From positions 1-32,436 of the forward strand of contig JAITGD010000099.1 of assembly GCA_031280885.1 (NCBI GenBank): a stretch of DNA of 32,436 nucleotides. Reading direction: 5' to 3'. The position numbers were made by a program, and so were the translations under genes. Origin of the DNA: Prevotellaceae bacterium. Its GTDB lineage: Bacteria > Bacteroidota > Bacteroidia > Bacteroidales > UBA932. Below, one piece after another: positions 31,300 through 32,436 of the stretch. Numbering within the stretch: position 1 is the stretch's first letter; every line of letters starts with the position of its first letter. The notes beneath the pieces were generated by a model. The model saw nothing but the letters and a program-made list of their open reading frames with translations, had not been told where the DNA came from and did not search any database.

Positions 31300-31362
31300 A
31301 GCAGTTGTTTTTAGTTTTTGAAATTAATAATATAGAGTAATTTAATGCATTCTTTTGATTGT

Positions 31363-31869
31363 TTAAATGCCCATTTTTTCGAGGACTTTATCGCTCAGGT
31401 CGAATCGGGGGTTGTTGTAAATCATTCCGGGGTTGTTTGCTACGTCGAATATTGTGGCATAACTTCCGTCGGAGGCGATGTCTTTTATTGCCGTATAAAC
31501 CTTGTCCTGCACGGGTTTGAGCAGTTCTTCGCGTTTTTTGGCTAAGGATCCTTCGGGCGAGAAATAAGTCTTTTGCAATTCTTTGACTTCTTTTTCGCGT
31601 GTTACGATTTCGTTTTCGCGTTTTTGCCGCATATCTTCGGTAAGCAGCACTTTTTCTGATTGATACTTCTTGAACAAATCATCTACCGCCTTGTATTTGC
31701 TTTCGACTTCTTTTTGATACTGTGCCGACAGCTTGTCTAATTGGTCTTGCGCCGACTTGTATGCCGGCACTTTCTTCAGTATGTATTCGGTATCAACGTA
31801 TCCGAATTTTTGCGCCCGTAATCCTGCGAAGGAAATAAGCATTATTGAAAAAAGAATAATCCGTTTCAT
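31363..31869 (-). CDS. OmpH/Skp-family periplasmic chaperone
   Basis: The 168-residue protein has a signal peptide (MKRIILFSIMLISFAGLRAQ). The family opening KFGYVDTEYILKKVPAYKSAQDQLDKLS is followed by a long charged coiled coil (about 35-110; YQKEVESKYKAVDDLFKKYQSEK...) and a compact C-terminal strand region (VYTAIKDIASDGSYATIFDVANNPGMIY). Skp-like trimers hold unfolded outer-membrane proteins on their way to the BAM complex. It normally neighbours bamA or a second ompH copy; here it precedes the oxidoreductase gene by 63 bp. No clear promoter was found in that gap, so read-through into the oxidoreductase is possible. Confidence 0.92.
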   Translation of the reverse strand: MKRIILFSIMLISFAGLRAQKFGYVDTEYILKKVPAYKSAQDQLDKLSAQYQKEVESKYKAVDDLFKKYQSEKVLLTEDMRQKRENEIVTREKEVKELQKTYFSPEGSLAKKREELLKPVQDKVYTAIKDIASDGSYATIFDVANNPGMIYNNPRFDLSDKVLEKMGI

Positions 31870-31896
31870 CTTATAACAGTTTTACAATTCAATGCC

Positions 31897-31905
31897 GCAA
31901 AGTAA
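31897..31905 (-). promoter_or_regulatory. Probable -7 promoter element of the ompH gene
   Basis: The - strand reads TTACTTTGC, matching TAnnTTTGC at all fixed positions but one, 28 bases upstream of the start at 31869. Confidence 0.5.
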
Positions 31906-32016
31906 CACAATATTTATCAAACGGAGATAATAAATTTTAAATTTGTCGAATAAATATTGTACCACAACACTTTACGATGATGACAATTCGTTACAAATCT
32001 TCGATTTGGGGACCAA

Positions 32017-32070
32017 GATTTCAGGAATCAAGAGCCAGAACAGAACCAGGATTTCAGGAATCAAGAGTCA
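32017..32070 (+). repeat. Two direct copies of a dispersed repeat
   Basis: ATTTCAGGAATCAAGAGCCA (32018-32037) and ATTTCAGGAATCAAGAGTCA (32051-32070) lie 33 bases apart. They match the sequence encoding the fecR C-terminal tail (16405-16424) at 19 and 18 of 20 positions. The surrounding spacer 31870-32236 has no gene. It holds the ompH promoter, this repeat and a hairpin at 32161-32175. Confidence 0.85.
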
Positions 32071-32160
32071 GGACACAGGATTGGACAAAAAGATCTTTGC
32101 ACGGTTCATCCGGCGGCAATAACTTTTATTTTTGTGGGCGTCTTTAGTAGCCAAAAACAC

Positions 32161-32175
32161 AGGGCTATCAGCCCT
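32161..32175. terminator. Short hairpin, possible weak terminator
   Basis: AGGGCT-ATC-AGCCCT is a 6-bp stem followed by TATTCCTTAT on the + strand. On the - strand, downstream of the partial gene at 32237, it is followed by GTGTTTTTGG. It could end the - strand transcript, but the T tract is poor. Confidence 0.4.
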
Positions 32176-32236
32176 TATTCCTTATATTAAAGCGAATATA
32201 ATAAAAGAGTAGATACCTCGCCGGCGCGGACTTGCA

Positions 32237-32436
32237 TCATTGTTCTGTTTTTATTCCAAATTTTTCTTTCAGCAACTCCCATGCTTTGTGTGGATTATAA
32301 TCAGTATCGGCGCGAATAACTGAAAATATATCATTAACATATTCATAATCAGATAATTTTTCTTCCATATTCAGAATAAACTGTTTGTCGGTTGGGTATT
32401 TCAGTTCGGCAAACTTGTAATGCTCTTTACAGCAGT
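32237..32436 (-). CDS. C-terminal fragment of an unidentified protein, 5' end outside window
   Basis: On the - strand the frame is open from the window edge to a TGA at 32237-32239, giving 65 residues. It begins CCKEHYKFAELKYPTDKQF and ends HKAWELLKEKFGIKTEQ. The composition (charged, aromatic, helical) looks like a real protein rather than a random frame, and the codon bias resembles neighbouring genes. No family was recognised. The rest of the gene lies beyond the right edge. Confidence 0.55.
   Translation of the reverse strand, partial: CCKEHYKFAELKYPTDKQFILNMEEKLSDYEYVNDIFSVIRADTDYNPHKAWELLKEKFGIKTEQ

Overview
The window comes from a member of the Bacteroidota, most likely order Bacteroidales. 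The evidence is the repeated TAnnTTTG(C) -7 promoter elements, DUF1735 and SusCD-associated style lipoproteins, an ECF sigma/FecR pair, the long (about 310 residue) NusB, the Bacteroidota-type membrane protein DUF3810, and abundant surface lipoproteins and secreted glycoside hydrolases. Family and species cannot be resolved from the sequence. It is mostly ordinary chromosome: no rRNA, tRNA, CRISPR array, transposase, integrase or phage gene was seen. I recognise 25 coding regions, two of them cut by the window edges.

Layout. (1) 1-3680, + strand: the tail of a polysaccharide-utilisation-type operon, with a LamG-fold protein, a DUF1735-GH18 endo-glycosidase lipoprotein, and an Ig-like/discoidin lipoprotein, closed by a strong terminator. 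(2) 3819-9698, - strand: a four-gene glycerophosphodiester operon, glpD-glpT-glpQ-porin, with a divergent DeoR-family regulator (10007-10771). It should bring deacylated phospholipids across the outer membrane, cut them to glycerol-3-phosphate, import that and oxidise it. (3) 10846-12480: a secreted GH32 fructan hydrolase, divergent from nusB. (4) 12721-18252, + strand: nusB, an extended SDR, a large 8-bp-unit repeat, an ECF sigma factor, a FecR anti-sigma and a ClC anion transporter with CBS domains. (5) 18499-24236, + strand: an AddB-like nuclease, then rimP, nusA and tyrA. (6) 24309-27713: a DUF3810 membrane protein on the - strand and an ABC-F protein on the + strand, separated by a 21-bp minisatellite. 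(7) 27740-31869: a GH43 enzyme convergent with a DUF1080 lipoprotein, a Tat-exported Gfo/Idh/MocA oxidoreductase and an OmpH chaperone. (8) 31870-32436: a repeat-bearing spacer and the 3' end of an unidentified gene.

The most unusual content lies in repeated DNA rather than in a new gene system. An 8-bp tandem repeat forms two opposing arms that end five bases before the ECF sigma start codon. Three 7-bp units carry both the fecR stop and the ClC start, and the fecR tail is encoded by a repeat that recurs 15.6 kb away. A 157-bp inverted-repeat element sits in front of rimP. Ten exact-length 21-bp units lie upstream of the DUF3810 gene, with related sequence downstream of it. I did not find convincing evidence of an undescribed defence or mobile system. 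The most coherent physiological unit is the glycerophosphodiester operon, followed by the Tat-oxidoreductase/DUF1080 pair.
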